NCBI RefSeq assembly: GCF_002804245.1
Contig: NZ_CP024968.1
Coordinates: 62,001-126,000 of the forward strand
Length of the DNA stretch: 64,000 nt
Origin: Mesoplasma coleopterae
Lineage (GTDB): Bacteria > Bacillota_I > Bacilli_A > Mycoplasmatales > Mycoplasmataceae
Direction: 5' to 3'
Shown: one piece after another, positions 55,940 through 64,000 of the stretch
How positions within the stretch are numbered: position 1 is the stretch's first letter
Layout of the letters: each line of letters begins with the position of its first letter
Program-made: the position numbers and the translations under genes
Notes under the pieces: generated by a model
Seen by the model: only the letters and a program-made list of their open reading frames with translations
Databases searched by the model: none
Told to the model about the DNA's origin: nothing

Positions 55940-56395
55940 ATGAATCAAGTATGTTTAATAGGAAGAATTACAAAAGACATTGAATTAAGAAATACAACTA
56001 ATGGACAAGGAAAATTTGTTTCATTCACATTAGCTGTTAGTGAATATTCTGGACAAAAAGAAATTACAAACTTTATTCCTTGTTTTGCTTTTAACAACAC
56101 TGCTGAAAATATGGCTAGATTTTTATCAAAAGGAAGTCTAATATCAGTTTCAGGTAGAGTTAATGTTAGAACATCACAAAACGATGGAAAATATGAAACT
56201 ATTGTAACTATTACTGCCGACCGTGTAAACTTTTTAGAATCTGCTAAAAATAGAGGATCAAACAACTCTGTTGAAACAAATTCAAACATCAATTTAGATT
56301 CACCTATTCAAAATAGAACTTCATCTAGTGCATCAAATAATGTGCAAACAGAAGAAATCATTTTAAGCGAAGATGAATCAATTTTATGAGATTAA
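55940..56395 (+). CDS. ssb: Single-stranded DNA-binding protein
   Basis: 151 residues: OB fold at the N terminus (MNQVCLIGRITKDIELR, FTLAVSEYSGQ, GSLISVSGRVNVR), a Ser/Asn/Thr-rich linker, and a C-terminal end ESILWD. The last residues require TGA as Trp. The tail is acidic (SEDES) but lacks the exact DDIPF tip of many SSBs. Position between rpsF and rpsR is classical. SD AAGGAGCAG. Confidence 0.95.
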
Positions 56396-56421
56396 TATAA
56401 ATTAGAAAGGCTACTAAAATT

Positions 56422-56652
56422 ATGGCAATGAAAAAATTCGTTAAAAAAAGAAAAAAAGTTAACTTTTTTGCTAAAAACAAAATTAACTACATCGATTACA
56501 AAGATGTTGAATTATTAAAAAAATTCATTTCAGGAAATGGACAAATCTTACCAAGAAGAATTACTGGTACATCTCCAAAACACCAAAGACAATTGGCTGT
56601 TGCAATTAAAAGAGCACGTCAAATGGCTTTATTACCATACGTAATTGACTAA
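56422..56652 (+). CDS. rpsR: Ribosomal protein S18
   Basis: 76 residues with the S18 signature [19 protein letters not shown] and [22 protein letters not shown]. Binds 16S rRNA next to S6. SD AAAGG precedes ATG 56422; an in-frame ATG six bases later is also possible. Last gene of the rpsF operon, closed by a terminator. Confidence 0.97.
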   Translation: MAMKKFVKKRKKVNFFAKNKINYIDYKDVELLKKFISGNGQILPRRITGTSPKHQRQLAVAIKRARQMALLPYVID

Positions 56653-56660
56653 TTAAATCA

Positions 56661-56690
56661 AAAAACCGTCATTTATTGATGGTTTTTTAT
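56661..56690 (+). terminator. Terminator of the rpsF-ssb-rpsR operon
   Basis: Eleven-bp stem aaaaaccgtca with tgatggttttt (one G-U), 5-nt loop and T run. Confidence 0.9.
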
Positions 56691-56790
56691 TTTATCATGT
56701 TTTTTTAAAATGATACAGCAATAGAATATGTTAATTAAAGTAAAGTGATTTATAATATTATTAAGTTTAAAATGACTTAGGAGGTTTTTT

Positions 56791-57234
56791 ATGAAAGTAA
56801 TTTTTTTACAAGACGTAAAAGGACAAGGGAAAAAAGACGAGATAAAGGAAATAAGCGATGGTTATGCAAGAAACTTCTTAATTCCAAAAGGTCTAGCTAA
56901 AATAGCAACTGAAGGTAGTGTAAAAACAGTTAAAAACAGAAAAATTGTTGAAGAGCAAGAAAAAGATTTAGCTATTGCAGAAACTAAGCAATTAAAATCA
57001 TTGTTAGAAGAAATAACATTAAAATTTAAATTGCAAATAAACGAAGGAAAAGCTTTCCATTCAATTTCAAATCAAGATATAGTAGATCAATTAAAAAACT
57101 TATACAAAATTGACTTAGATAAAAGAAAATTTGTTAATTTTAAAAACCTAAATCAATTAGGTTTACATTATATAATTATAAAATTAGGATTTGGTATTGA
57201 AGCCAAATTAAAAGTAGAAGTTCAAGGGGTATAA
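56791..57234 (+). CDS. rplI: Ribosomal protein L9
   Basis: 147 residues, normal length. The N-terminal motif [20 protein letters not shown] and [15 protein letters not shown] are typical; a long central helix and C-terminal domain follow. SD TTAGGAGG. The dnaB start lies 1 bp after its stop, the rplI-dnaB pairing seen in many Firmicutes. Confidence 0.96.
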   Translation: MKVIFLQDVKGQGKKDEIKEISDGYARNFLIPKGLAKIATEGSVKTVKNRKIVEEQEKDLAIAETKQLKSLLEEITLKFKLQINEGKAFHSISNQDIVDQLKNLYKIDLDKRKFVNFKNLNQLGLHYIIIKLGFGIEAKLKVEVQGV

Positions 57235-57235
57235 A

Positions 57236-58582
57236 ATGAGCAGAAAAGATATGAGTGAAAATAACTTATATTCAGTCGAAAAGATGGTTTTAGCTATTGC
57301 TATGCATTCTCCAAATGCATTACCTGATATTATGACTGGTTTAGTTGCTGATGACTTTTTAGATTCAACACACAAAATAATTTTTCAAGCAATCACAGAA
57401 TTACACACACAAAGCAAAGAGGTTACTATTAACTCTGTTGCAAATCAAATTGAGAAAAAAGGAAATTTAGAATCAATTGGTGGAATTCAAAGATTGCAAG
57501 ATATAGCTTTAGATTTCTTTTCAGATGAAGGAATTGAAAACTTTATTGAGGATATTTTTTATGCAAGTTCATCAAGAAAATTTGATGCAGCGCTAAGAAG
57601 AGTGCAAAACTTAAGAAGAGAAGAGCAAATGGATATTGAAACATCTATTAATGAAATGCAAAAAGAGTTATTAAAAATTGACCTTAATGCACAAAAAAAT
57701 GATGTTCAAAGTATACATGTTTCAACAGAATCATTGATTAAAAAAATTCAAGAATTAGAAAAGAGAAGTGAAACTTTAACAGGTATTCCAACAGATTTGT
57801 TTGAATTAGACGAAATAACTTCAGGACTTCAAGAGGGTGACCTTATTATTCTAGCAGCTCGTCCAAGTATGGGGAAAACTGCTTTTGCTCTAAACCTTGC
57901 ATACAATGCAGCAAGACATAAAAATGGTGTTGCTGTATTCTCACTAGAAATGCCAGCTGAACAATTAACACAAAGAATTATGACAATGGTTTCAAAAATT
58001 GATTCAAGAAAATTAAGAACAGGTAAAAATATTTCAAAAGCTGAATGAAGTAACTTATTGGCATCTAAAGAAATTGTTTCTCAATTACCAATTTATATTG
58101 ATGATACTCCAGGGATTACTGTTCAACAAATTCAATCAAAGTTATATAAATTAAAGAGAGATCATGACGTAAAATTCTGTGTTGTGGATTACCTTCAATT
58201 AATTAGCTCAACAAATGGATCTGCTGATAGACAGAACGAAATATCAAATATTTCACGTCAACTAAAAAGAGTTGCTAGGGAGTTAAGAATACCTATTGTT
58301 TGTTTATCACAACTTTCAAGAAGTGTTGAAAAACGTGAAGATAAAAGACCTATAATGTCTGACTTACGTGATTCAGGAGCTATTGAACAAGATGCTGATA
58401 TTATTATGTTTTTATATCGAGATGATTATTACAAACATAAAGACGCAAATGAAGAAGAAAACAAAATTGTTGATCAAGTAAGTTCAACAGATTTAATTCT
58501 TTCTAAGCATAGAAATGGTGCAACTGGAACCATCAACATATTATTTGATAAAAGTCATGGAAAATTCATGGATAAAGGATAA
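57236..58582 (+). CDS. dnaB: Replicative DNA helicase DnaB
   Basis: Hexameric helicase that unwinds DNA at the replication fork. The 448 residues have the N-terminal interaction domain, a linker, and a RecA-like core with ARPSMGKTAFALN (Walker A, about residue 210), FSLEMPAEQL, VVDYLQLI (Walker B), SRQLKRVARELRIPI and LSKHRNGATG. One TGA (Trp) lies at 58046-58050. SD AAGGGGT lies in the end of rplI. Confidence 0.97.
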
Positions 58583-58585
58583 TTG

Positions 58586-58610
58586 AAATGGGAGAAATTC
58601 CATTTTTTTT
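58586..58610 (+). terminator. Terminator after dnaB
   Basis: Six-bp stem aaatgg/ccattt with an 8-nt loop and eight Ts. TATAAT at 58613-58618 then starts the next gene. Confidence 0.75.
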
Positions 58611-58647
58611 GTTATAATTATACAAGATATGCTCATAAGGAGGATTT

Positions 58648-60081
58648 ATGAAGAAATTATTATCTATTATTACAGCATTAACTGTAGCAGCATCAGCAAC
58701 TAGCAGTTTAGTGTCATGTAAAGTAATTACAAATGAATTTAAAATTGAAGTCCCTGAATATGAACAGTCATTAAAATATGAATTTAAGGATGGTCAATAT
58801 AAACCAAAAGAGTCATATAAAAATACTGAAGCAGATGTTAAAAAAGCTCTTGATGGTGCAACAGGGACTTTTGCTTCATCACTAGTTACTGATATGATTA
58901 ACTCCTTATTTTTTAATGCTAACTTAAGCGTTACTGAAAACTCAAAAGATATATGACAATATTTATTTAGAACAGATAAAGAAGGTATATATGCTGATGG
59001 TCAATATAGAACTGCTGGTTTCAAGAAAAGTCAAAATGAAGAAATTGATAAATATTATTCAGAAATTACAAATATTACATCTTTATTAGGATTAATGCAA
59101 TATTCAGAATGAACTAATTCAAACTCAAATGAAGTTCAATCATTAGATGAAAGCGGTAAACCATTTGTTTTAGGAAAAGAAACAATAGACTTAATTAATG
59201 AAAGCAATATGTTTGAAAGTTCAAATAATCAAGGTATCACAAATGTCAAAATTAATTCAACTCCAAAATTATATAAAGGAAATATTGGTCTGGCATCTAA
59301 AACAAATAATGGAAGTTCTGACGCCAAAGAAACAGTGTATGAGCCAATTGATATAACAAAAGCAGATTATAATTTTAAATATATTTCTACAGATACAAAC
59401 TATAATGAAAAGACAGCAAAAGAAACTGAAGACAGTAAGGGCACAAAAGGATATGTAGATTACATATCAGGAACTAACCTTTCAGCAGATTTCTTTTCTC
59501 AATTATTAATATCATCACCAGAGGCTGATTCAACTCCTGAATTAGATATTCAAGTTCAAAGAGTTGAAAAGCAATCTGAAACAAGTAAAGAAAACTTCAA
59601 AAAACAAGGCCTAGTTTTAAATTCTGAAAAATCTGAAAAAGATACTGATCCTATTGTGTTCGAATATACTCAAGATGAAAAGGGAAATAGAACAAGTTAT
59701 GCATATGGTTATTCTTTAATACCTTTAGCGCCTGTTAATTTAGAGTTGACATACAATAACAATCGAGATTTAAAAACAGGTGAACCTAAACCAGGAAGCC
59801 AAAATTATAAAATAAATTTAACTATTGATGGACTAAGCGCAGCATTTAAACCAGTTCTAAGTTTTACTTCAAATTTAGATCTAGAGGGTAAAAAAACTGA
59901 TAAAGATGGTATTCCATATGTTGGGTGAAGATTTATGAATTATCAATTCAATTCAAAAAATATTATAGGTTATGATGAAAAAGGAATTCAATTTACTGAA
60001 AAACCAAGTAAAAAAATGACTGCAACAAATAAAAAATTCAATGATTTTAATATTACTGATTTAACATTTGAAAAAGCTTAA
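58648..60081 (+). CDS. Surface lipoprotein of unknown function
   Basis: 477 residues. The N terminus is a lipoprotein signal (KK, hydrophobic ALTVAASATSS, lipobox LVSC, Cys near residue 24), a substrate for Lgt and signal peptidase II. The mature part is hydrophilic, rich in Lys, Ser, Asn, Asp and Glu, with no recognised domain. Such lipoproteins are common on mollicute surfaces. Own promoter (TATAAT 58613-58618) and SD AAGGAGG, with terminators on both sides, so it is a single-gene unit. Confidence 0.88.
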
Positions 60082-60092
60082 TTAAGAATCTT

Positions 60093-60117
60093 AAAAGTGT
60101 CATTTGACGCTTTTTTT
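60093..60117 (+). terminator. Terminator after the lipoprotein gene
   Basis: Nine-bp stem aaaagtgtc with gacgctttt (one G-U), 4-nt loop and T run. Confidence 0.85.
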
Positions 60118-60187
60118 GTTTAAAAAAACAAAAATTATTTAATACAAGTATAATAATATTAAGTATTTTAGCTTGAGAGGAGATATG

Positions 60188-61102
60188 ATGGATAATTTTT
60201 TAAAATGATTAATGTCTGGAAACCATCTAGCATATGCTTCTAGTTTGCTAACATTTTGTTGTTTAACTCTTTTTGGTTTAGGTTCTTTCATATATAAAAA
60301 ATATTTAGTTAGAAAGGGAGAATTATTTATTTCTCCTACTTTTAATACTAAAAATATTACTTACATGGGAATAATGATAGCATGTTCTGTTTCAGTTACT
60401 GTTGTTATTTCATTGGTTGCTCCTATTACTGTTTTTCCACCAATTAGAGTTGCTTTTGAAGGAATTATGATTAAAATAACCGGTATGATTTTCGGACCAA
60501 TAATTGGATTAATTGTTGGATTAATTACAGAGTTGCTAACTATGTTATTTATTCCGTCATTTATTCACCCAGCTTATTTTATAGTAGCTATTGGTTTTGG
60601 TTTTTGAGCAGGTATGGCTTCATTCACATTTAAATTAAAATCTAAACAACAATGAATAACAATTACAATAATTACTCTATTTATAATTGCTGCAACTGCT
60701 TTTTTATACAATACACTTCAACATTTAAGAACTGATGAAAACGGAAATGTTAAATTATTTGGTATACCAGTTAAAAAAGAATTAATTCCAATGCTATTCA
60801 TTATCATGATGGGAGTACTATTATTAATTTGCTATATTATGTGTGGTATTTTTGTTTTATTAAAAAAACAAAAATGATTAGAAATAATTCTTCCAATATT
60901 CCTTATTTGTATAGTTACAGAAATACTAATAACTGTTTTAACTGCTGCTTGAGGTGACGCAGGATTATTAACTTCAAATACAGACGATGGTTATATTAGT
61001 ATGGTTGCTTTAAGGGTAGTTCAAATTCCGTTAAAAATTATTTTCAATACAGCCTTACTATCAACTGTTTATTCGGTTCTAAGACCGCTAATTAAAAAAT
61101 AA
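60188..61102 (+). CDS. ECF transporter S component-like membrane protein
   Basis: 304 residues, about seven hydrophobic segments. The central part matches the S-component pattern: ITYMGIMIACSVSVTVVISL, FPPIRVAFEGIMIKITGMIFGPIIGLIVGLITELL, similar in layout to the FolT-like protein at 29832. Longer than usual, with an extra N-terminal helix and a central hydrophilic loop. The substrate is unknown; its neighbours give no clue. Start taken at ATG 60188 because AGGAG is 5 bp upstream; ATG 60185 would be too close. Confidence 0.75.
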
Positions 61103-61117
61103 TATGAAAGGATCTAT

Positions 61118-62443
61118 ATGAAATTATTTGATACATTAACTCAACAACAAAAAAATATAAATAAAGAAGTTATCAATATATATTCATGTGGTCCAACAAT
61201 ATATGACTATATTCATATAGGTAATGCTAGACCAATAATTCTAATGGATACCTTGATTAGATTTTTAGAATCAAAAGGTATTAAAGTTAATTTTTTACAA
61301 AACATTACAGATATTGATGACAAAATAATTGAAAAAGCATTACAAGAAAATAAAACAGAAAAAGAAATAACAGACAAATACTTGTCTGCGTTTTTACAAA
61401 ACTTAAAAGATTTGAAAATTAGAATGCCTGATAAATTGATTCCCATAAGTGAGAAAATAAATGAAATGAATTTGTTTATTCAAGATTTAGTTAAATTAGA
61501 AGCTGCATACAATGTTGACGGTGATGTTTATTTTGATATACAAAAATTTTCAGATGAATATGGGAAATTATCAAATAAAAAAATAAATGATTTGATTTCA
61601 GGAAACAGAGTAGAAATAGAAAACAAAAAAAATAACCCTTTAGATTTTAGTATATGAAAAAAAACTGAAAAAGGTATAACATTTGATTCTAATTTTGGTA
61701 AAGGTAGACCAGGTTGACATACAGAGTGTGTTTTATTGATAGATGAATATTTTAAAGGTCAAACAATAGACATTCACTCAGGTGGTATTGACTTACAGTT
61801 TCCCCATCATGAAAATGAAAGAATTCAGTTTATAGCGAAGCACGGAAAAGAAATATCTGATATTTGAGTTCACAATGGGCATTTAACTATTAATGGTGAA
61901 AAAATGAGCAAATCATTAGGTAATACAATGACACTTACTAATTTTTTAGCAAATTATAATTCAGATATATTAAGATGAATATTTTTAACAACTTACTATA
62001 AACAGCCATTAAATATAAATGATGATTTGATTGAACAAGCAAATAAATTTATTCAAAAAATAAATAATTTAAGCAAAAAAATAAAACAATTATTAATTGA
62101 AAATAAAATTGATCAAACTAGCCAATTTGACGAAGAAATTATAAAACAATTTAAAATTCACATGGAAAATGACTTAAATACTTCAAGAGTTTTAACTTTA
62201 TTGGAAGACACACTTAAAGATATTAATAAACTTTTATCTTCAAAAGAATTTGATGATTTATTTTTAAAAATAAATTCTTTGAACAACATTTTAGATACAT
62301 TAGGACTTTCAATAAATGTAAATACTTTTGTTTCAAAAGATGACCATAATTTATTTTTATCTTGAAAAAAAATAGTAAACGAAAAAGATTTTGAAAAAGC
62401 AGATGAAATAAGAGAAATTTTAATTAGTAAAGGGATTTTATAA
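61118..62443 (+). CDS. cysS: Cysteinyl-tRNA synthetase
   Basis: 441 residues, class I. Motifs are [17 protein letters not shown] (first zinc Cys and HIGH-like HIGN), GRPGWHTEC and FPHHENE (remaining zinc ligands), and [19 protein letters not shown]. It is followed after 1 bp by rlmB; in Bacillus-like genomes a mini-RNase III gene lies between the two, and it is absent here. Confidence 0.96.
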
Positions 62444-62444
62444 A

Positions 62445-63173
62445 ATGGAAAATTTAAGTTTAATTTACGGGAAACACGCAGTTAAAGAATTTATAAAAAA
62501 ACATCCTAATTTAATTAAAAAAATATATGTTTCAAGTGATTTTAAAATAGATAAATTAAATCATGAATTTCAGATTTTAAAAGTCGACTTGAAGAAAATA
62601 GAAAATCTAGTTGGGAATGAAGTTAATCACCAAGGTGTCGTAGCTGAAGTTAAAGAGTTTAATTACAAACCTTTTGGTGAAGTATTAAAAGAGATGGCAG
62701 ATGATGAACCAAAATTAGTTTTAATTTTAGACCAAATTCAAGACCCGTACAATTTTGGTGCAATAATTAGAAGTTCTAGTTTGCTGGGTGTTGATCAGAT
62801 TGTTATTTTAGATCATAAACAAGTTTTTGTTAATTCAACTGTTGTAAAAACATCAGCTGGAACTGTATATGATATGAATATTAGTAAAGTAACAAATTTA
62901 AGCAATGCAATTAAGGACTTACAAAAAAAAGGTTTTTGAATATATTCAACACATTTAAACTCAGAATCTTGTGATATGAGAAAAGTTGATTTTGCAAATA
63001 AAACAGCCATTGTAATTGGAAACGAACACAAAGGTGTAAGTGAGTTAGTTATGAAAAATAGTGATATGAATGTATTTATACCATCAACTAATACAATAGA
63101 TTCATATAATGCTAACGTAGCCACATCTCTAATTCTATTTCATGTTGCCAATTATATTGGAAAACTTAAATAA
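62445..63173 (+). CDS. rlmB: TrmH/SpoU-family 23S rRNA (guanosine-2'-O-)-methyltransferase
   Basis: 242 residues. N-terminal substrate-binding domain (LIYGKHAVKEFIKKHPN), then the knotted SPOUT domain with motif 1 LDQIQDPYNFGAIIRSS, motif 2 IVIGNEHKGVSE and motif 3 IPSTNTIDSYNANVATSLILFH. In motif 3 the usual SLNVS is YNANVA. Probably 2'-O-methylates 23S rRNA; another RNA target cannot be excluded. One TGA (Trp) at 62937. Confidence 0.9.
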
Positions 63174-63198
63174 TAAATGTATAATAATCATAGTTATT

Positions 63199-63219
63199 AG
63201 GAGGTCAACCTCCTTTTTA
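63199..63219 (+). terminator. Short hairpin with T run between rlmB and rpmG
   Basis: AGGAGG-TCAA-CCTCCT followed by five Ts. It probably ends the cysS-rlmB transcript. The 5' arm looks like a strong SD but is followed by no start codon. Confidence 0.65.
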
Positions 63220-63251
63220 ATTAGACAATGACTTGATTGAGGAGGGTTAAT

Positions 63252-63416
63252 ATGCATAAAACAAAATCTACGAGAAAAATAATTTTAGTATGTGAAGATT
63301 GTTTAAGTAGAAATTATTCGCTGAATAAAAGTAACTTAACTCAAAAAGAACGTTTAGAAATCAAGAAATTTTGCGCAATGTGCAATAAACACACATTACA
63401 TAAGGAAACAAGATAA
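63252..63416 (+). CDS. rpmG: Ribosomal protein L33 (zinc-binding form)
   Basis: 54 residues with the paired cysteines CEDC and CAMC, so the C+ (zinc-containing) version of L33, plus the end [20 protein letters not shown]. The stop overlaps the secE ATG by one base; rpmG-secE-nusG is a common order. Confidence 0.95.
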   Translation: MHKTKSTRKIILVCEDCLSRNYSLNKSNLTQKERLEIKKFCAMCNKHTLHKETR

Positions 63417-63751
63417 TGGCTAATAAAAAACAAGATCAAGTAATATTAGAAGAAAACAACATTCAAAAAGAAAACTTAGATAAATCTAAGAAAAAGAAAA
63501 TTAAAATTTCTAAAGAAACTAAAAAATCAATCAAAGTCAAAAAGCAAAAAGAAAAGAAAAACTTTAAATTAGCAATTAAAGAATTGCCAATTAAAATAGT
63601 TAAAGAACTAAACAAAATTAAATGATCGGGATGAGATAACCTTAAGAAAAAATACATAATTGTTTTATTATTTATGGTATTTTTTGCAATATTGTTTTTC
63701 TGTATTGGATTAGGTATTGAAGCATTATTTAGATTAATTAATGTATATTAA
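63416..63751 (+). CDS. secE: Preprotein translocase subunit SecE
   Basis: 111 residues: a long Lys-rich N-terminal region (about 1-60), the conserved amphipathic segment ELPIKIVKELNKIKWSGWDNLKKK, and one C-terminal membrane helix (IIVLLFMVFFAILFFCIGLG). The frame passes two TGA (Trp) codons. Completes, with SecA and SecG, the export genes visible here. Confidence 0.93.
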
Positions 63752-63765
63752 AAAGGGGAGAAAAT

Positions 63766-64000
63766 ATGAATAAAGAAGAATTATTAAAATTAGAAGCTGA
63801 AATTTTAGCTTCAAAGGGTCAATGATTTGTTGTTAACTCACAAACAGGACATGAAGAAAAGGTTTTAAATGACTTAAAAAATAAAATTAAAGCTGAAAAA
63901 ATGGAAGATCAAGTTTTTGATATTAAAATTTCAAAGGGTTTAGTTTTAACTAAAACTGGAAAACAAAAAGAAAAAAACTTATTTCCAGGATATTTATTTA
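63766..64000 (+). CDS. nusG: Transcription termination/antitermination factor NusG, 5' part
   Basis: First 78 codons of NusG, continuing past the right edge. GQWFVVNSQTGHEEKVLNDLKNKI is the start of the NGN domain that contacts RNA polymerase; the end seen here, FPGYLF, is the conserved pre-helix motif. SD AAGGGGAG precedes ATG 63766. Confidence 0.95.

Overview
The window reads as a chromosomal segment of an AT-rich mollicute that uses UGA as a tryptophan codon. Almost every long gene is open only if TGA is read through (nox, uvrA, purA and both lgt copies are examples), while TAA and TAG serve as stops. Gene content (pyruvate to acetate fermentation, SecA/E/G, no cell-wall genes, lipoproteins) and gene order fit the Spiroplasma/Entomoplasma/Mesoplasma clade. 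From memory of its gene order I would guess Mesoplasma florum or a close relative; this is inference, not a search result.

Layout. 1-11 kb: the tail of metG, then an energy block of NADH oxidase, lipoate ligase, the four pyruvate dehydrogenase genes, pta and ackA. Together these take pyruvate to acetyl-CoA, acetyl phosphate and acetate plus ATP, with NADH reoxidised by O2. 11-20 kb: proC and an accessory, stress-flavoured region with an acetyltransferase, two azoreductases, two TatD nucleases, a tiny metallothionein-like protein divergent from a ribbon-helix-helix/Cys-cluster protein, a DUF24/HxlR regulator divergent from an azoreductase, an ABC-F ATPase, a PAP2 phosphatase and a 5'-3' exonuclease. 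20-31 kb: YigZ (apparently frameshifted), secA, uvrB-uvrA, folC-folT. 30.6-36.8 kb: hprK, two different lgt genes flanking trxB, whiA, and an XRE regulator. 36.8-45.7 kb: secG, a 1199-residue FtsX-type permease, three tandem leucyl aminopeptidases and an unknown gene. 45.7-51.8 kb: a leader peptide/terminator in front of purA-purB, then prs, pth and an unknown gene coupled to an alpha/beta hydrolase. 51.8-55 kb: a methyltransferase, a second PAP2 protein and a small membrane protein. 55-58.6 kb: rpsF-ssb-rpsR, rplI-dnaB. 58.6-64 kb: a lipoprotein, an ECF S component, cysS-rlmB, rpmG-secE-nusG (nusG runs off the end).

The most notable points are: (1) a divergent pair joining a 36-residue, 11-cysteine metallothionein-like peptide to a probable RHH regulator with a Cys cluster, separated by a perfect 13-bp tandem repeat placed over both predicted -35 regions; (2) a translated leader and strong terminator 20 bp before purA, with the leader stop codon inside the 5' arm; (3) an Lgt paralogue that has lost both the HGG histidine and the hPsqLYE tyrosine; (4) near-identical lipoyl-domain DNA in pdhC and pdhD, and a 131-bp identical tract in two aminopeptidase genes, both suggesting gene conversion; (5) ribosomal protein S6 with a tail of about 170 residues. 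No tRNA, rRNA, CRISPR array, insertion sequence or recognisable riboswitch was seen.
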